Part shown: positions 55,516-64,000 of the stretch, one piece after another
Layout of the letters: the number at the start of each line of letters is the position of its first letter
Numbering within the stretch: position 1 is the stretch's first letter
NCBI RefSeq assembly: GCF_963669205.1
Contig: NZ_OY769915.1
Coordinates: 5,492,001 to 5,556,000 of the forward strand
DNA: 64,000 bases
Direction: 5' to 3'
Origin: an uncultured Roseibium sp.
GTDB lineage: Bacteria > Pseudomonadota > Alphaproteobacteria > Rhizobiales > Stappiaceae
The notes under the pieces: generated by a model
Told to the model about the DNA's origin: nothing
Database searches by the model: none
Seen by the model: only the letters and a program-made list of their open reading frames with translations
Translations under genes and position numbers: made by a program

Positions 55516-56697
55516 TTATGAGCCGCTGGGAACCGCGTCTTCCAGGACGGAGGTGCCTTCGACGGCCATGCGCGGGTCGTCGACGCGGCCAGGCATGGGC
55601 GGCAGCGGATCGCCCTTGACGAAGAAGCGGTAGGCGGCGCTGTTTCTGTTGACCTTGCCTTCGTCGTCCTCGCCGCCCAGCAGAAGCGCTTCGGGCGAGG
55701 TTGTCCTGCCGGTCAGAACGATGAAGTTCGGATCATCCTCGATGCCCTCGAACGCAAGCCCGCCATAGCCGCCGAGCAGCCTCAGAAGCTCGCGATCAAC
55801 GAAAAAGGCTAGTTTCTGATAACCCGGCCATGTGAAGCCGATCCGGTCCTGGGTCCGCAGCCGGGCGTTCTTGCCGTCAACGTCGGGGCCGAACGAGGAA
55901 TAGCTGCCGTCTTCGGCGAGGAAAATATCCCAGATATCGACATAGCGGACACGGCGGTCCTCGGTCAGAGACTGGAAAATCGAGTTCAACTGCGTGAAAT
56001 CCGCGTTGACGGTTTCCGTATTCGTCGGCGGCAGGCCCGCCCAGACGATGGGTTTCTTTTCCTGGCGCACGACACGAACGAGCCCTTCGACCTTCCTGCG
56101 ATAGGCATCGATCCATTCCTGCGTCATGAATTCGACCGGCACTTCGCCCGGGAACGGTTTTCCGAGATCCTGGCGGCCGATCATGACCACAACAGCCTTG
56201 ACGTCGTCGCCGCGGATCTTGGCAAGCGCCCTCGTGCTCCAGTCCGGCGCACCCTCGCCCGCGAAGCCCGCCTTGTCCTCCGTGATCCGCTCGACCCGAA
56301 TTTGCGGTTTTTCGGCAAAGATAAAATCAAGCCCGTCGGCAACACCGCGCGCCATGCGGTCACCGACAACCAGGATCACGCCTGCATTTTCGTCTTTGGC
56401 CACGGGCTCGTATTTCGGCGGTGTCCCGGCAGCACGTGCCGGTGCCCGGCGTTTCTTGGTCTGCTGCTGGGGCTGCTGGCCCCGGCGCCGTTCCTTGCTG
56501 CCGAAGAGCTTTTGCAGGGGGGAAAATGGATTGAAGCCGCGCAGCAGTCCGCTTTGTGCGACGACGATCTCCTTGTCTTCGGCCTGCTGGGCAAAGGCAT
56601 CCGGGGATGGTCCGAAGGTCAGGCACAGCACCGCCACCAATGCAATCCTCGTCAGATGCATCACCGCTGTCGTGCTGAACTTTGCCTTTCGGGCCAT
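55516..56697 (-). CDS. Periplasmic DUF459 SGNH-like protein, nucleophile replaced
   Basis: A 393-residue protein with a signal peptide (ending AFAQ), a Gln/Arg-rich linker and a DUF459 SGNH-hydrolase-like domain (residues about 105-330). Block I reads VVGDRMARGVADGLD, where a true SGNH enzyme has Gly-Asp-Ser; Arg replaces the nucleophile. Later blocks (VVVMIGRQD, IVWAGLPPT) are recognisable. It may bind rather than hydrolyse cell-wall or sugar-ester ligands. ATG 56697 was chosen over a GTG nine bases earlier. Confidence 0.8.
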   Translation of the reverse strand: MARKAKFSTTAVMHLTRIALVAVLCLTFGPSPDAFAQQAEDKEIVVAQSGLLRGFNPFSPLQKLFGSKERRRGQQPQQQTKKRRAPARAAGTPPKYEPVAKDENAGVILVVGDRMARGVADGLDFIFAEKPQIRVERITEDKAGFAGEGAPDWSTRALAKIRGDDVKAVVVMIGRQDLGKPFPGEVPVEFMTQEWIDAYRRKVEGLVRVVRQEKKPIVWAGLPPTNTETVNADFTQLNSIFQSLTEDRRVRYVDIWDIFLAEDGSYSSFGPDVDGKNARLRTQDRIGFTWPGYQKLAFFVDRELLRLLGGYGGLAFEGIEDDPNFIVLTGRTTSPEALLLGGEDDEGKVNRNSAAYRFFVKGDPLPPMPGRVDDPRMAVEGTSVLEDAVPSGS

Positions 56698-56797
56698 CAA
56701 TGCCACCGCAAGATTCCGTCTGTCCGTCTAACACAGATAAACCCAAGAGCGCCGCAGGGGAAGCCACCAGATGATCCCTGATGTGTGCAGGCGGAAT

Positions 56798-58069
56798 TCA
56801 GCCGCCCTGCTTCACCCGCCTCAATAGCATGACAGACGCGTACCCGTCCGGCACGAGGCCACGCGATTGCTGGAAGGCCCGGATGCCGCGGCGTGTCGCC
56901 GGACCGACCTTGCCGTCCGCGGCTCCGACGGAAAAACCGCGGCTGTTCAGGAGGTTCTGCAATTCGGCGGTTTCCGAACGGCTGAGCGGCTTATGATCCC
57001 GCGACCAGTCGCCTGCAAGGGGCCCACCGCCGATCAGGCGGTCTGCCAGGTGGCCGACGGCAAGGGCGTAGGCCGTCGCGTTGTTGTATCGCTTGATCAC
57101 ATAGAAATTACGCAGCATCAGGAATGCCGGTCCGCTGGCACCGGCCGGCAGCACCAGAACAGCCTTGTCGGAAGGCCTCGGAAATGCCCGGCCGTTGGAA
57201 CGGCCGATGCCGTATCTGCTCCACTCGCCGATCGTCAGCGTCTTCTCGCCATCGGCAAGGTGATAGTCGAAGCCGGACGGCAGCTTGACTTCGTAGCCCC
57301 AGGTCTTGCCGGTCTGCCAGCCGTGTTTCTTCAGGTAGTTCGCGGTCGAGGCAAGCGCATCGGGAATGGAAGTCCAGATGTCCCGGCGGCCGTCGCCATC
57401 ATAGTCGGAGGCATAGGCTTTCCAACTCGACGGCATGAACTGGGTGTGTCCCATGGCTCCGGCCCACGACCCTTCCATGTCCTGAAACCGGACGTGACCC
57501 GCCTGCACGATGCCAAGCGCCGTTACGAGTTCCTTGTTCCAGAAGCTCTTCCGGCGCGGCGCGGCATAGGCCAGCGTTGCAAGGGCCTGGATCACGTTGT
57601 GCCGGCCCATGAAGCCGCCATAGTTTGTCTCCATGCCCCAGATCGCCAGAACCGCTTCCCGGTCGACGCCGTACCGGCCTTCGATCTGCTGCAGGACAAT
57701 CGCGTATTCCTCCAGCAGCTCGCGCCCCTTCTCGACGCGGGTATCGGAGACCGCGCTGTCCAGATAGTCCCAGATCGGCTTTACGAATTCCGATTGCTTG
57801 CCCATCAGGCGGATCGTGTCGTCATCGGGCTTCATCCCGTTGAAGACGGAATTGTAGGTCTGCGAGGAAATCCCGGCTGCCTTCGCCGTCGGCCAGAAGT
57901 CGCGCACGAAACGGTCAAACCCCGGATCGGCCTGCGCCGGTGCACTCAAAGCGGTCAGTCCGGCCGCAAGGACAGCGCAGCCTGCAAGCCGCAGAATTCG
58001 GGATTTCAAGACAGTCAGTCCAGGCATCAAAGCCATCACGTCAGCAGTCCGCCAGTTAAAGCTCCGCAT
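56798..58069 (-). CDS. Lytic murein transglycosylase, MltB-like
   Basis: A 423-residue periplasmic enzyme with a signal peptide (ending AQA), the catalytic Glu in AIWGMETNYGGFMG, the substrate-groove motifs GSWAGAMGHTQFMPSSW and DYDGDGRRDIW, and a C-terminal peptidoglycan-binding domain (LQNLLNSRGFSVGAADGKVG). It cleaves glycan strands with formation of anhydro-muropeptides. The TAAGGAGG ribosome site fixes ATG 58069. It follows the beta-barrel gene on the same strand after 91 bp. Confidence 0.9.
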   Translation of the reverse strand: MRSFNWRTADVMALMPGLTVLKSRILRLAGCAVLAAGLTALSAPAQADPGFDRFVRDFWPTAKAAGISSQTYNSVFNGMKPDDDTIRLMGKQSEFVKPIWDYLDSAVSDTRVEKGRELLEEYAIVLQQIEGRYGVDREAVLAIWGMETNYGGFMGRHNVIQALATLAYAAPRRKSFWNKELVTALGIVQAGHVRFQDMEGSWAGAMGHTQFMPSSWKAYASDYDGDGRRDIWTSIPDALASTANYLKKHGWQTGKTWGYEVKLPSGFDYHLADGEKTLTIGEWSRYGIGRSNGRAFPRPSDKAVLVLPAGASGPAFLMLRNFYVIKRYNNATAYALAVGHLADRLIGGGPLAGDWSRDHKPLSRSETAELQNLLNSRGFSVGAADGKVGPATRRGIRAFQQSRGLVPDGYASVMLLRRVKQGG

Positions 58070-58160
58070 CGGGGCCTCCTTAAGCCCTGGGGCCGTTGCC
58101 CCTGTTCGTGTTCGCTTCTGCCCCCGCCCCATGAATGATCTTTGAGTGGTTACTGTACCG

Positions 58161-59618
58161 TTAATGACGGAACCTGAGACCGGCTTCGATCGCATTTTCG
58201 GTATAGTCGCTGCCGTCCTCGGAACTGTCGAACCTGCGATGCGTGTAATCCACGATCAAGGCCGTGTTGCGCGTCAGGGCGAACGTCACGCCACCAAATC
58301 CGGTCAATGTCTTTTCTTCGATCGAAACGCCTTCATACGTCCTGTAACTGTATCCGACGCCCGTTTCCGCAACCAACCGGTCACTGAAGGCGTGCGCCAC
58401 CCTCAAATCTCCCGAATAAATGATCGAGCCGCTTGAAGTGTCAATATCCGTCGCGACAAAGTTGGTTCCGAGCCCGGCCGTGACGGTCGTCAGCCGGGAC
58501 GGTGACCAGACCAGCGATCCGTCGACAACAAGCCCGGAAAGAGCGTCCAGCCGATCGTCCTCGATGTCCTCGATACGCCAGCCCAAGCCGATATTGCCTG
58601 TCACCTTCGGCCCGGACGCAATGCTCAACCCGCCGCGCAGCTGATAGCCGTTGGCATCACGCTTTTCGCACAGGCTGTCGCTGCAGGCATCGTCAAAGCG
58701 GCGAAGCAGTAGCGATCCCTCTACAAACGGCGTGAACACGCTGCCTGTTTCCATGTCGAGCCTGAGATTGGCCGAGTAAAGCGTGTTGTTGCGCCCGCTG
58801 TCGATATCGTCATCGGACGTATAGACGCTTCGGTCGAGCCCGGCAGAGGCGGTCGCTGCGACAAGGCCAACGGCGCGCGTGGCGCCGAGATCGGCTGTAA
58901 AGGTCTGCACATGATCGGCGCCTGAAGCCGTTGATTCGGCGCTCCCGTCTTCCTCGCGCGTGTAGGTATAGGACACCCCGGTGTCGATCTGTGTCACGTC
59001 GTTGAGATCAAGCCTCAGGTCGGCTGCGGCGGACACGTTGCCGTCGTTGTCGTCGGTGTTTTCCGGATACCCGGTATAGGAGCCGCGCAGGGAAGCACCG
59101 AACTCGTGCCGCGACCAGTTCGACGTGAGCGCGAAGTCCGGCGAGATGCGGTAGAGCGCCCCGGCCGTGCCGGAGGAGGATCGGGCGGTGTTGTCCGTCC
59201 AGCCGGTCGCAAGGGTGATCTGCGGCGTGAAGGTGAAGGATCCGAGGCGGATACCGCTCGGCCGGTCGAAGGCCGTGTCCCCGCCGAAGACACTGTCGTC
59301 GACGAGGCTGTCGGACAACGGCACCGCGCGGTCGACCGAGGTGATCCGGTCTGAAAAGGGCCGGACCGGTGCTACCTGCCCGTTCGTGCCCAGGCCGGTC
59401 GAGCTGTCTTCGGCCTCTGCGCTGTTGAGCGTCCGGCGCAAGGCATAGACATCGGACTGCGCCGGATTGGCCTGCGCGCTCGCTTCGGCGGCCTCGGTTG
59501 CCCCTTCCCGGCCACCGGGCGCATCCGTGCCGCGCAAGTCCGGCAGCGCTGTTTGCGCATGGCACGGCGCCACCGCGAAAACGGTCAGGGAGGCAAGCAG
59601 GGGCAATAGGCGGCGCAT
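58161..59618 (-). CDS. Outer membrane beta-barrel protein
   Basis: A 485-residue protein with a signal peptide (ending CHAQ), a disordered N-terminal stretch, and from residue 125 alternating amphipathic strands (FTFTPQITLATGWTDN, ADLRLDLNDVTQIDTGVSYTYT and more) up to a final strand ending in Phe-Arg-His. This resembles the BBP2-type outer-membrane barrels, some of which are exopolysaccharide porins. Function not known. Confidence 0.78.
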   Translation of the reverse strand: MRRLLPLLASLTVFAVAPCHAQTALPDLRGTDAPGGREGATEAAEASAQANPAQSDVYALRRTLNSAEAEDSSTGLGTNGQVAPVRPFSDRITSVDRAVPLSDSLVDDSVFGGDTAFDRPSGIRLGSFTFTPQITLATGWTDNTARSSSGTAGALYRISPDFALTSNWSRHEFGASLRGSYTGYPENTDDNDGNVSAAADLRLDLNDVTQIDTGVSYTYTREEDGSAESTASGADHVQTFTADLGATRAVGLVAATASAGLDRSVYTSDDDIDSGRNNTLYSANLRLDMETGSVFTPFVEGSLLLRRFDDACSDSLCEKRDANGYQLRGGLSIASGPKVTGNIGLGWRIEDIEDDRLDALSGLVVDGSLVWSPSRLTTVTAGLGTNFVATDIDTSSGSIIYSGDLRVAHAFSDRLVAETGVGYSYRTYEGVSIEEKTLTGFGGVTFALTRNTALIVDYTHRRFDSSEDGSDYTENAIEAGLRFRH

Positions 59619-59671
59619 TCAGGTATCGAACCGGTCGAAGTCTAGATCGGTTTCAAACTGACCAAACTTGG

Positions 59672-59851
59672 TTAATCCTTCGTTTCTTTTTTGCAAATTG
59701 ACAAAGCAGGCGGGCCTGCGGCGTCCGCTTTTGCGCGGACCCCGTCTTCATCCACAACCCATGCCGAAATCCGTACCGGAAACCGGTCAATCAGACCACC
59801 TTCCATATATTTGGCGCAATCTGGGTCGACAGAGAGTGTGAATGAGGACAT
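59672..59851 (-). CDS. Doubtful 59-residue reading frame
   Basis: The frame MSSFTLSVDPDCAKYMEGGL continues to KKETKD and looks protein-like (DRFPVRISAWVVDEDG) with codon use similar to its neighbours. The frame stays open upstream into the repeat element at 59901, so the true start could have been removed by the insertion. No family recognised. Confidence 0.3.
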   Translation of the reverse strand: MSSFTLSVDPDCAKYMEGGLIDRFPVRISAWVVDEDGVRAKADAAGPPALSICKKETKD

Positions 59852-59900
59852 CGAAGGCATTTCGGCCGCCGCGGCTTCTTGATCCCTGCCGGGGAGTGGT

Positions 59901-60170
59901 CTAGGTGATGGACCCATAAATGAGACTGTAATGGCATGCGAAATGGCGAAATCCCGTCAGGAAGGGTGTGCGGAGCGGGCTTCCTGCCCGGTCAAGCACG
60001 CTGACGCCGCGGCGTGAAGCCATTTCCATGTCCTTCGGATTTGACCGGCTTGCGCCTCCTCCGCGTTGCGAAAGGCTTGAAAATGAAGCATATTTCCTGC
60101 GCTTCCGCGCCTTGACGAGAGGCAAGCTGCCTCAAACCATTTCGGCCTCATTTATGGGGCCATCACCTAG
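59901..60170. mobile_element. CTAG-bounded MITE-like element, copy 4
   Basis: A 270-bp element with CTAG ends and inverted repeats of about 34 bp (four mismatches), about 93% identical to copy 1 at 19471, 40 kb away. It ends 31 bp before the kdsD start codon, so the kdsD promoter lies in or beyond it. The strong similarity to copy 1 points to recent spread. Confidence 0.82.
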
Positions 60171-60201
60171 GTCATAACCAGTTCAGAAAAAGAAAGATCT
60201 T

Positions 60202-61215
60202 ATGGCAACTCCATCCCCCGACGCCGTTTCCGATCAGGCCGCGGACAAGCTGACGCAAAGCGTGGTGTCTGCGGAGCGGACCCTGGAGACGGAAATCGCG
60301 GGATTGAGCGCCGTCCGGGCAGCCTTGAAAAACGGACTGGCAGGCCCGTTCAAACGAACCTTCGACCTGATCAGCAAGAGTACGGGCCGTGTCATCGTCA
60401 CGGGCATCGGCAAGAGCGGTCATATCGGCACGAAGATCGCCGCAAGTCTTGCATCCACCGGAACGCCGTCCTTCTTTGTCCATGCCTCGGAAGCAAGTCA
60501 TGGCGATCTGGGTATGATCGGCAACAACGACGTGGTGCTGGCCCTGTCCTGGTCCGGCGAGACGCAGGAACTTGCGAGCATCGTGAACTACACACGGCGC
60601 TTCAAGGTTCCTCTGGTGGCCATTACCTCCCGCGAGGACAGCGCGCTCGGACGGGCATCGGACATAGTCCTGAAGCTGCCCGGCGTCGCGGAGGCCTGCC
60701 CGCATGGCCTGGCACCGACGACGTCCGCCCTGATCCAGCTCGCCATCGGCGACGCGCTGGCCGTCGCGCTGCTGGAAGGACGCGGCTTCACCGCGCAGGA
60801 CTTCCGTGTGCTTCATCCCGGTGGCCGGCTCGGCGCCAGCCTGAAAACGGCCCGGGACATCATGCATTCCGGCGACAGACTGCCGCTGGCATCCGCAACC
60901 ACCTCCATGAGCGACGGCATCGTGCTCATGACCCAGCGCGGTTTCGGTGTCCTCGGTGTGACGGATGAGCTGAACCATCTGGTCGGCATCATAACGGATG
61001 GCGACCTGCGGCGGCATGTTTCCGCGAACCTTTTGGACAAGACCGCAGGGGACATCATGACCCCCTCACCGAAAACGGTCGGACCGGACACCCTGTCGGC
61101 AACGATTCTAGAATTGGTGAACAGCCTGTCCATCACCTCCGTTTTCGTGATCGAAGACGGCCGTCCCGTCGGCATCGTGCACCTTCATGATCTGTTGCGG
61201 ATCGGCGCAGCCTGA
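60202..61215 (+). CDS. kdsD: Arabinose-5-phosphate isomerase (KpsF/GutQ family)
   Basis: A 337-residue enzyme. An SIS domain at residues 50-185 carries VTGIGKSGHIGTKIAASLAS, HASEASHGDLGM (catalytic His) and LSWSGETQEL, and two CBS domains fill residues 210-330. It converts ribulose-5-phosphate to arabinose-5-phosphate, the first step to Kdo of lipopolysaccharide. The gene's upstream region is a repeat element, so its expression may use a promoter supplied by that element. Confidence 0.92.
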   Translation: MATPSPDAVSDQAADKLTQSVVSAERTLETEIAGLSAVRAALKNGLAGPFKRTFDLISKSTGRVIVTGIGKSGHIGTKIAASLASTGTPSFFVHASEASHGDLGMIGNNDVVLALSWSGETQELASIVNYTRRFKVPLVAITSREDSALGRASDIVLKLPGVAEACPHGLAPTTSALIQLAIGDALAVALLEGRGFTAQDFRVLHPGGRLGASLKTARDIMHSGDRLPLASATTSMSDGIVLMTQRGFGVLGVTDELNHLVGIITDGDLRRHVSANLLDKTAGDIMTPSPKTVGPDTLSATILELVNSLSITSVFVIEDGRPVGIVHLHDLLRIGAA

Positions 61216-61388
61216 TTTTTGCGCAATCGCACCGGCAGCGACCGGTCACAAAACCGTCAGCGCAGCCAAAAAAGTTCGTTTTCCATGCACTTCGTCGAAG
61301 CGCATTAGGATTTGATTAGCCATAACGGTCTTAGACTGCACGCAAGTTTCACTGGCAGGAATGCCATAGACCTTGGTGTGTGATCAGA

Positions 61389-62156
61389 ATGGATCTGGCG
61401 ACCCTCATTGGAATCGTAGGTGCGTTTGGCATCGTGTTGACCGCTATTTTTCTTGGCGGCAGCTTCACGCAATTTGTCGACGTACCCTCGATGCTGATCG
61501 TGATCGGCGGCGGTCTTGCCGCGACGCTTGTCCGCTTTCAGTTGTCGGACATCGCCGCAGCATTCGTGACCGGTTTCAAGGTCGCTCTTTCAGGCAAGGG
61601 CAACAGTCCTCGCGACCTGATTTCGGAAATCACCAATCTCGGCGAGATCGTCCGCAAGTCCGGCCCTCTCGGATTGGAAAACGTCGACGTTTCGGATCCT
61701 GTTCTGGCAAAGGGCGTGCAGTATATCGCTGACGGCTATGAGCTCGAATTCATCAAGGAAGCGATGGAACGGGAGCGGGACCTGCAGCTGTCACGTCTTT
61801 CCGAAGGCAAACGTGTGATGAAGGCACTCGGCGATTCAGCACCGGCCTTCGGCATGATCGGAACCCTGGTGGGTCTCGTGCAGATGCTTGCCAACATGGA
61901 CGATCCGGCTGCGATCGGTCCTTCGATGGCCGTCGCTCTTTTGACGACACTTTACGGCGCCCTTATCTCGAACATCATCTGCCTGCCGCTCGTGGACAAG
62001 CTCGATGCGAAATTCGACGTGGACGAACTCAACCAGACGCTGATCATCGACGGTGTCTGCCAGATCCGTGAATCCAAGAGCCCCGCGCTCATCAAGGAAA
62101 TGCTGGTGGCATACCTGCCGGAGAAAATACGCGCCGAACTGGTTGAGGCGGCTTAA
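61389..62156 (+). CDS. MotA/PomA-type stator protein
   Basis: A 255-residue membrane protein with four helices. Visible are the MotA/PomA signature GDSAPAFGMIGTLVGLVQML and Pro residues in the third and fourth helices that couple ion flow. It is similar to PomA-type stators rather than ExbB or TolQ because of the length of its cytoplasmic loop. ATG 61389 is preferred over a GTG three codons before. It forms a pair with the MotB-like gene 26 bp downstream. No other flagellar gene is in the window. Confidence 0.85.
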   Translation: MDLATLIGIVGAFGIVLTAIFLGGSFTQFVDVPSMLIVIGGGLAATLVRFQLSDIAAAFVTGFKVALSGKGNSPRDLISEITNLGEIVRKSGPLGLENVDVSDPVLAKGVQYIADGYELEFIKEAMERERDLQLSRLSEGKRVMKALGDSAPAFGMIGTLVGLVQMLANMDDPAAIGPSMAVALLTTLYGALISNIICLPLVDKLDAKFDVDELNQTLIIDGVCQIRESKSPALIKEMLVAYLPEKIRAELVEAA

Positions 62157-62182
62157 CGGGCTAATCGAACGGACAGAAGCGC

Positions 62183-63037
62183 ATGGCAAGGAAAAAGCAG
62201 CAAGGCGGCGGCGGAGCTCCAGACTGGCTGGTTACCTTTGCCGATCTGATGTCGCTTCTCGTGTGTTTCTTCGTCCTGATCATCTCGTTTTCCATTCAGG
62301 ACAAGGAGAAACTGCAGGTCGTCGCCGGTTCGATGCGCGAAGCATTCGGGGTCAAGGAAACCTCGCGCCGCACCGGCATCATCGAGGTCGAAGGCATTCC
62401 CATCCGCCAATACATGAAGGACATCAGCCAGGTCGAACAGGAAAACGATTCCGACTTCTCCCAGGAGCGGCACGAAAAACGCCGCAAGCAGGGGCCGGAA
62501 GCCAACACGCATGACACGCTGGAAGCCGATATCGAGAAGCCCCGCCAGTTCGCGACCGCAGCGGCTTCATTGCGCCAGGCCTGGCAGGAAATGCCGGAAA
62601 TAACCGAGGTCTCGAGCAACATCATTCTGGAGGAGACCGAGGAAGGCCTGAACATCATGCTGGTTGACCAGGACGGCCGATCGATGTTCCGGGAAGGCTC
62701 CAAATATCCTTACGAAACGACACGGCGGCTGATCGCCAAGATGGCGCCGGTGCTGGCGCGCATGCCCAATCGGGTCGAGATCACCGGGCACACCACGGCG
62801 GGCCAGCAGACCAGCGACCCGAGCTACACCGGCTGGGACCTGTCGAGCGAACGCGCCAACGTCGCCCGCCAGATCCTGGCCGAATATGGTGTGCCCGAAG
62901 ACCAGTTCTTTGCTGTCGTCGGAAAGGCGGACACCGAACCGCTCTTTCCCAACGACCCGTATCTTGCCGCGAACCGCCGCATCGGCATCCTTCTGAAGGC
63001 CGAAGAACCCCCGGTCCCCCCCGGCCACAAGCTTTGA
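62183..63037 (+). CDS. MotB/PomB-type stator protein with OmpA domain
   Basis: A 284-residue protein with one N-terminal helix carrying the ion-binding Asp21 in TFADLMSLLVCFFVL, a periplasmic linker and an OmpA/MotB peptidoglycan-binding domain (residues 160-275; RVEITGHTTAG, SSERANVARQIL, NRRIGILLK). Together with the upstream gene it would form an ion-driven stator complex. Whether it drives flagella or another envelope machine is open. Confidence 0.87.
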   Translation: MARKKQQGGGGAPDWLVTFADLMSLLVCFFVLIISFSIQDKEKLQVVAGSMREAFGVKETSRRTGIIEVEGIPIRQYMKDISQVEQENDSDFSQERHEKRRKQGPEANTHDTLEADIEKPRQFATAAASLRQAWQEMPEITEVSSNIILEETEEGLNIMLVDQDGRSMFREGSKYPYETTRRLIAKMAPVLARMPNRVEITGHTTAGQQTSDPSYTGWDLSSERANVARQILAEYGVPEDQFFAVVGKADTEPLFPNDPYLAANRRIGILLKAEEPPVPPGHKL

Positions 63038-63245
63038 GCTTCCCAAGGCCCTGACCTGTCCTCCCGTTCATTCGTCCGCCTGGCGAGATTGAGTGCGCGC
63101 TTCCGTCAGCTTTGAGGCTCACCGGCCCCGGGTCGGGCATTGTTTGCCTGCCTTTAGCCGCTTCAATCCACGGCCTGATTCCGAGGAAGAGGCTCAAATA
63201 CCGGGACAAAGACGGTGACCGTCGATACTATCCGACCGCCACGGT

Positions 63246-63395
63246 GTTACCCCGGACAAGCGTCAGCGCAGATCCGGGGCCTACGCGACTGCCGGCTTGC
63301 CCCATGGGTTGATCCTGTTCGCTTCTCCGCGTCCCTACGGAAGCTCTGGAAACGAGCCGGTCCCGGATCTCCGCTGCGTTTCAGCCGGAATGACA
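63246..63395. repeat. Imperfect long inverted repeat, likely dispersed palindromic repeat
   Basis: Arms at 63246-63285 and 63358-63395 are related in inverted orientation: one has CCCCGGACAAGCGTCAGCGC then AGATCCGGGG, the other CCCGGATCTCCGCTGCG then TTCAGCCGGAATGAC. CCCGGA-AGATCCGGG palindromes of this kind are common intergenic repeats in Rhizobiales. The remainder of 63038-63725 holds no gene that I can support. Confidence 0.55.
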
Positions 63396-63725
63396 AGCTC
63401 ATAGGCTGGGATCGCCTCGCTAGGGTCTGTTGAGGTTCAGCGCGTCTTCGTTATCCCGGCGAAGGACAACATATCAGCCGGAACAGGAGGTACAGACGCG
63501 AGCAGTATTGAACTGTTCCTCCCGGCACATCGCAGCCCCCGGCCAGTAATCACAACGGCCCGCATCCATCCGCGGTTTTGCTGAGACAGGAAGCGGCATG
63601 TCCGCATCATGTGGCGAATTGAACAGTCTTTGACCAGGAAAACCGAACGATTTTTATTTTCCGGTCAGAAATGACGAGGTACAAGAATGGTGTGTGGGGG
63701 ACGTCCGATTCGAGAGACGTCCGGA

Positions 63726-64000
63726 ATGTCGACCTTATCCCGTCAGCTTCTGCTGAGCACCGTTTCCACCGGTGCCCTTGTTCTGGCCCTGACCTCACCA
63801 CCTGCGCGCGCCGACGAAATTGTCGTCGACGGACCCGAAACCACCACCCAAGCCATAAACGGCCTCCCTTATGATTCGATCGTCATCACCGGGGACGGCA
63901 GCATCACCACGGACGTTTTCCAGGAGCGGGGTGTCTACAGCCAGGGCGATGGCCACTCGATTGTCAACAACGGCAGCATTCTTACGACCGGAGACGAGTC
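63726..64000 (+). CDS. Autotransporter-type passenger protein, N-terminus only
   Basis: An open frame runs to the window edge and is not closed. From ATG 63726 it reads MSTLSRQLLLSTVSTGALVL and a signal peptide ending ARADE, then a beta-helix-like passenger (SIVITGDGSITTD, IVNNGSILTTGDE) of the kind in autotransporter adhesins. An upstream ATG at 63687 would add 13 residues. Ninety-one residues are visible, and the barrel domain must lie beyond the window. Confidence 0.65.
   Translation, partial: MSTLSRQLLLSTVSTGALVLALTSPPARADEIVVDGPETTTQAINGLPYDSIVITGDGSITTDVFQERGVYSQGDGHSIVNNGSILTTGDE

Overview
The window is chromosomal DNA from an alphaproteobacterium, most likely of the order Hyphomicrobiales (Rhizobiales); a marine Stappiaceae member such as Roseibium/Labrenzia is my guess, not something the sequence proves. 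The case rests on lineage-specific genes found together: trcR (DUF1013), rcdA (DUF1465), gapR (DUF2312), cpdR, DUF1192, DUF1244, DUF1036 and DUF882 proteins, an aa3-type oxidase subunit IV, and a suhB/mmgR-like small RNA. The DNA is GC-rich, coding density is high, and no rRNA, prophage or CRISPR array was seen.

Layout. 1-4 kb: the end of an M50B-like membrane protein, trcR, a quinone oxidoreductase, DUF1192, an operator-rich intergenic region with a candidate small RNA, and rcdA. 4-9.2 kb: a TetR regulator with a perfect palindromic operator facing a sterol desaturase/hydrolase pair, then rpmE and an ABC exporter. 9.2-17 kb: acyl-CoA metabolism (LysR regulator, crotonase, SDR, propionyl-CoA synthetase, a DmdB-like acyl-CoA ligase, a TSUP permease). 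17-24 kb: two YdcH-type small proteins, purE-purK, a MATE exporter bracketed by short repeats, rpsU, a TPR lipoprotein, a quinone reductase whose C-terminus is encoded by a repeat, and an RluA-type pseudouridine synthase. 24-33 kb: cytochrome oxidase subunit IV, a UbiB-like kinase, a DUF3445 protein, oligoendopeptidase F, an NtrC-type regulator and a secreted DUF882 peptidase-like protein. 33-42 kb: gapR, DUF1244, N-formylglutamate amidohydrolase, DUF1036, pyk, rpmJ, tRNA-Val, cpdR, a second N-formylglutamate amidohydrolase, the small RNA and a HisN/SuhB-type phosphatase. 42-49 kb: a frameshifted lipase, an Hsp20 gene with a ROSE-like thermometer, a threonine aldolase, and a bufferin-type RiPP operon (bufA-bufB-bufC-doxX). 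49-55 kb: gltB-gltD. 55-64 kb: envelope genes (DUF459, MltB-like transglycosylase, beta-barrel protein), kdsD, a MotA/MotB-type stator pair, and the start of an autotransporter that leaves the window.

Three things stand out. First, a family of non-autonomous elements of about 270 bp with terminal inverted repeats of about 34 bp, always bounded by CTAG, occurs four times (19471, 21208, 23755, 59901). It supplies a stop codon to one gene and a 38-residue tail to another. Second, the bufferin operon is a copper- or metal-related RiPP system with a MNIO enzyme (DUF692), a four-cysteine precursor, and a hairpin between precursor and enzyme genes that could set their ratio. Third, two small RNA candidates carry anti-Shine-Dalgarno-like CCUCC/CUCCU stretches; one is unassigned and sits beside rcdA. 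Four cell-cycle regulators (TrcR, RcdA, GapR, CpdR) lie within 40 kb.
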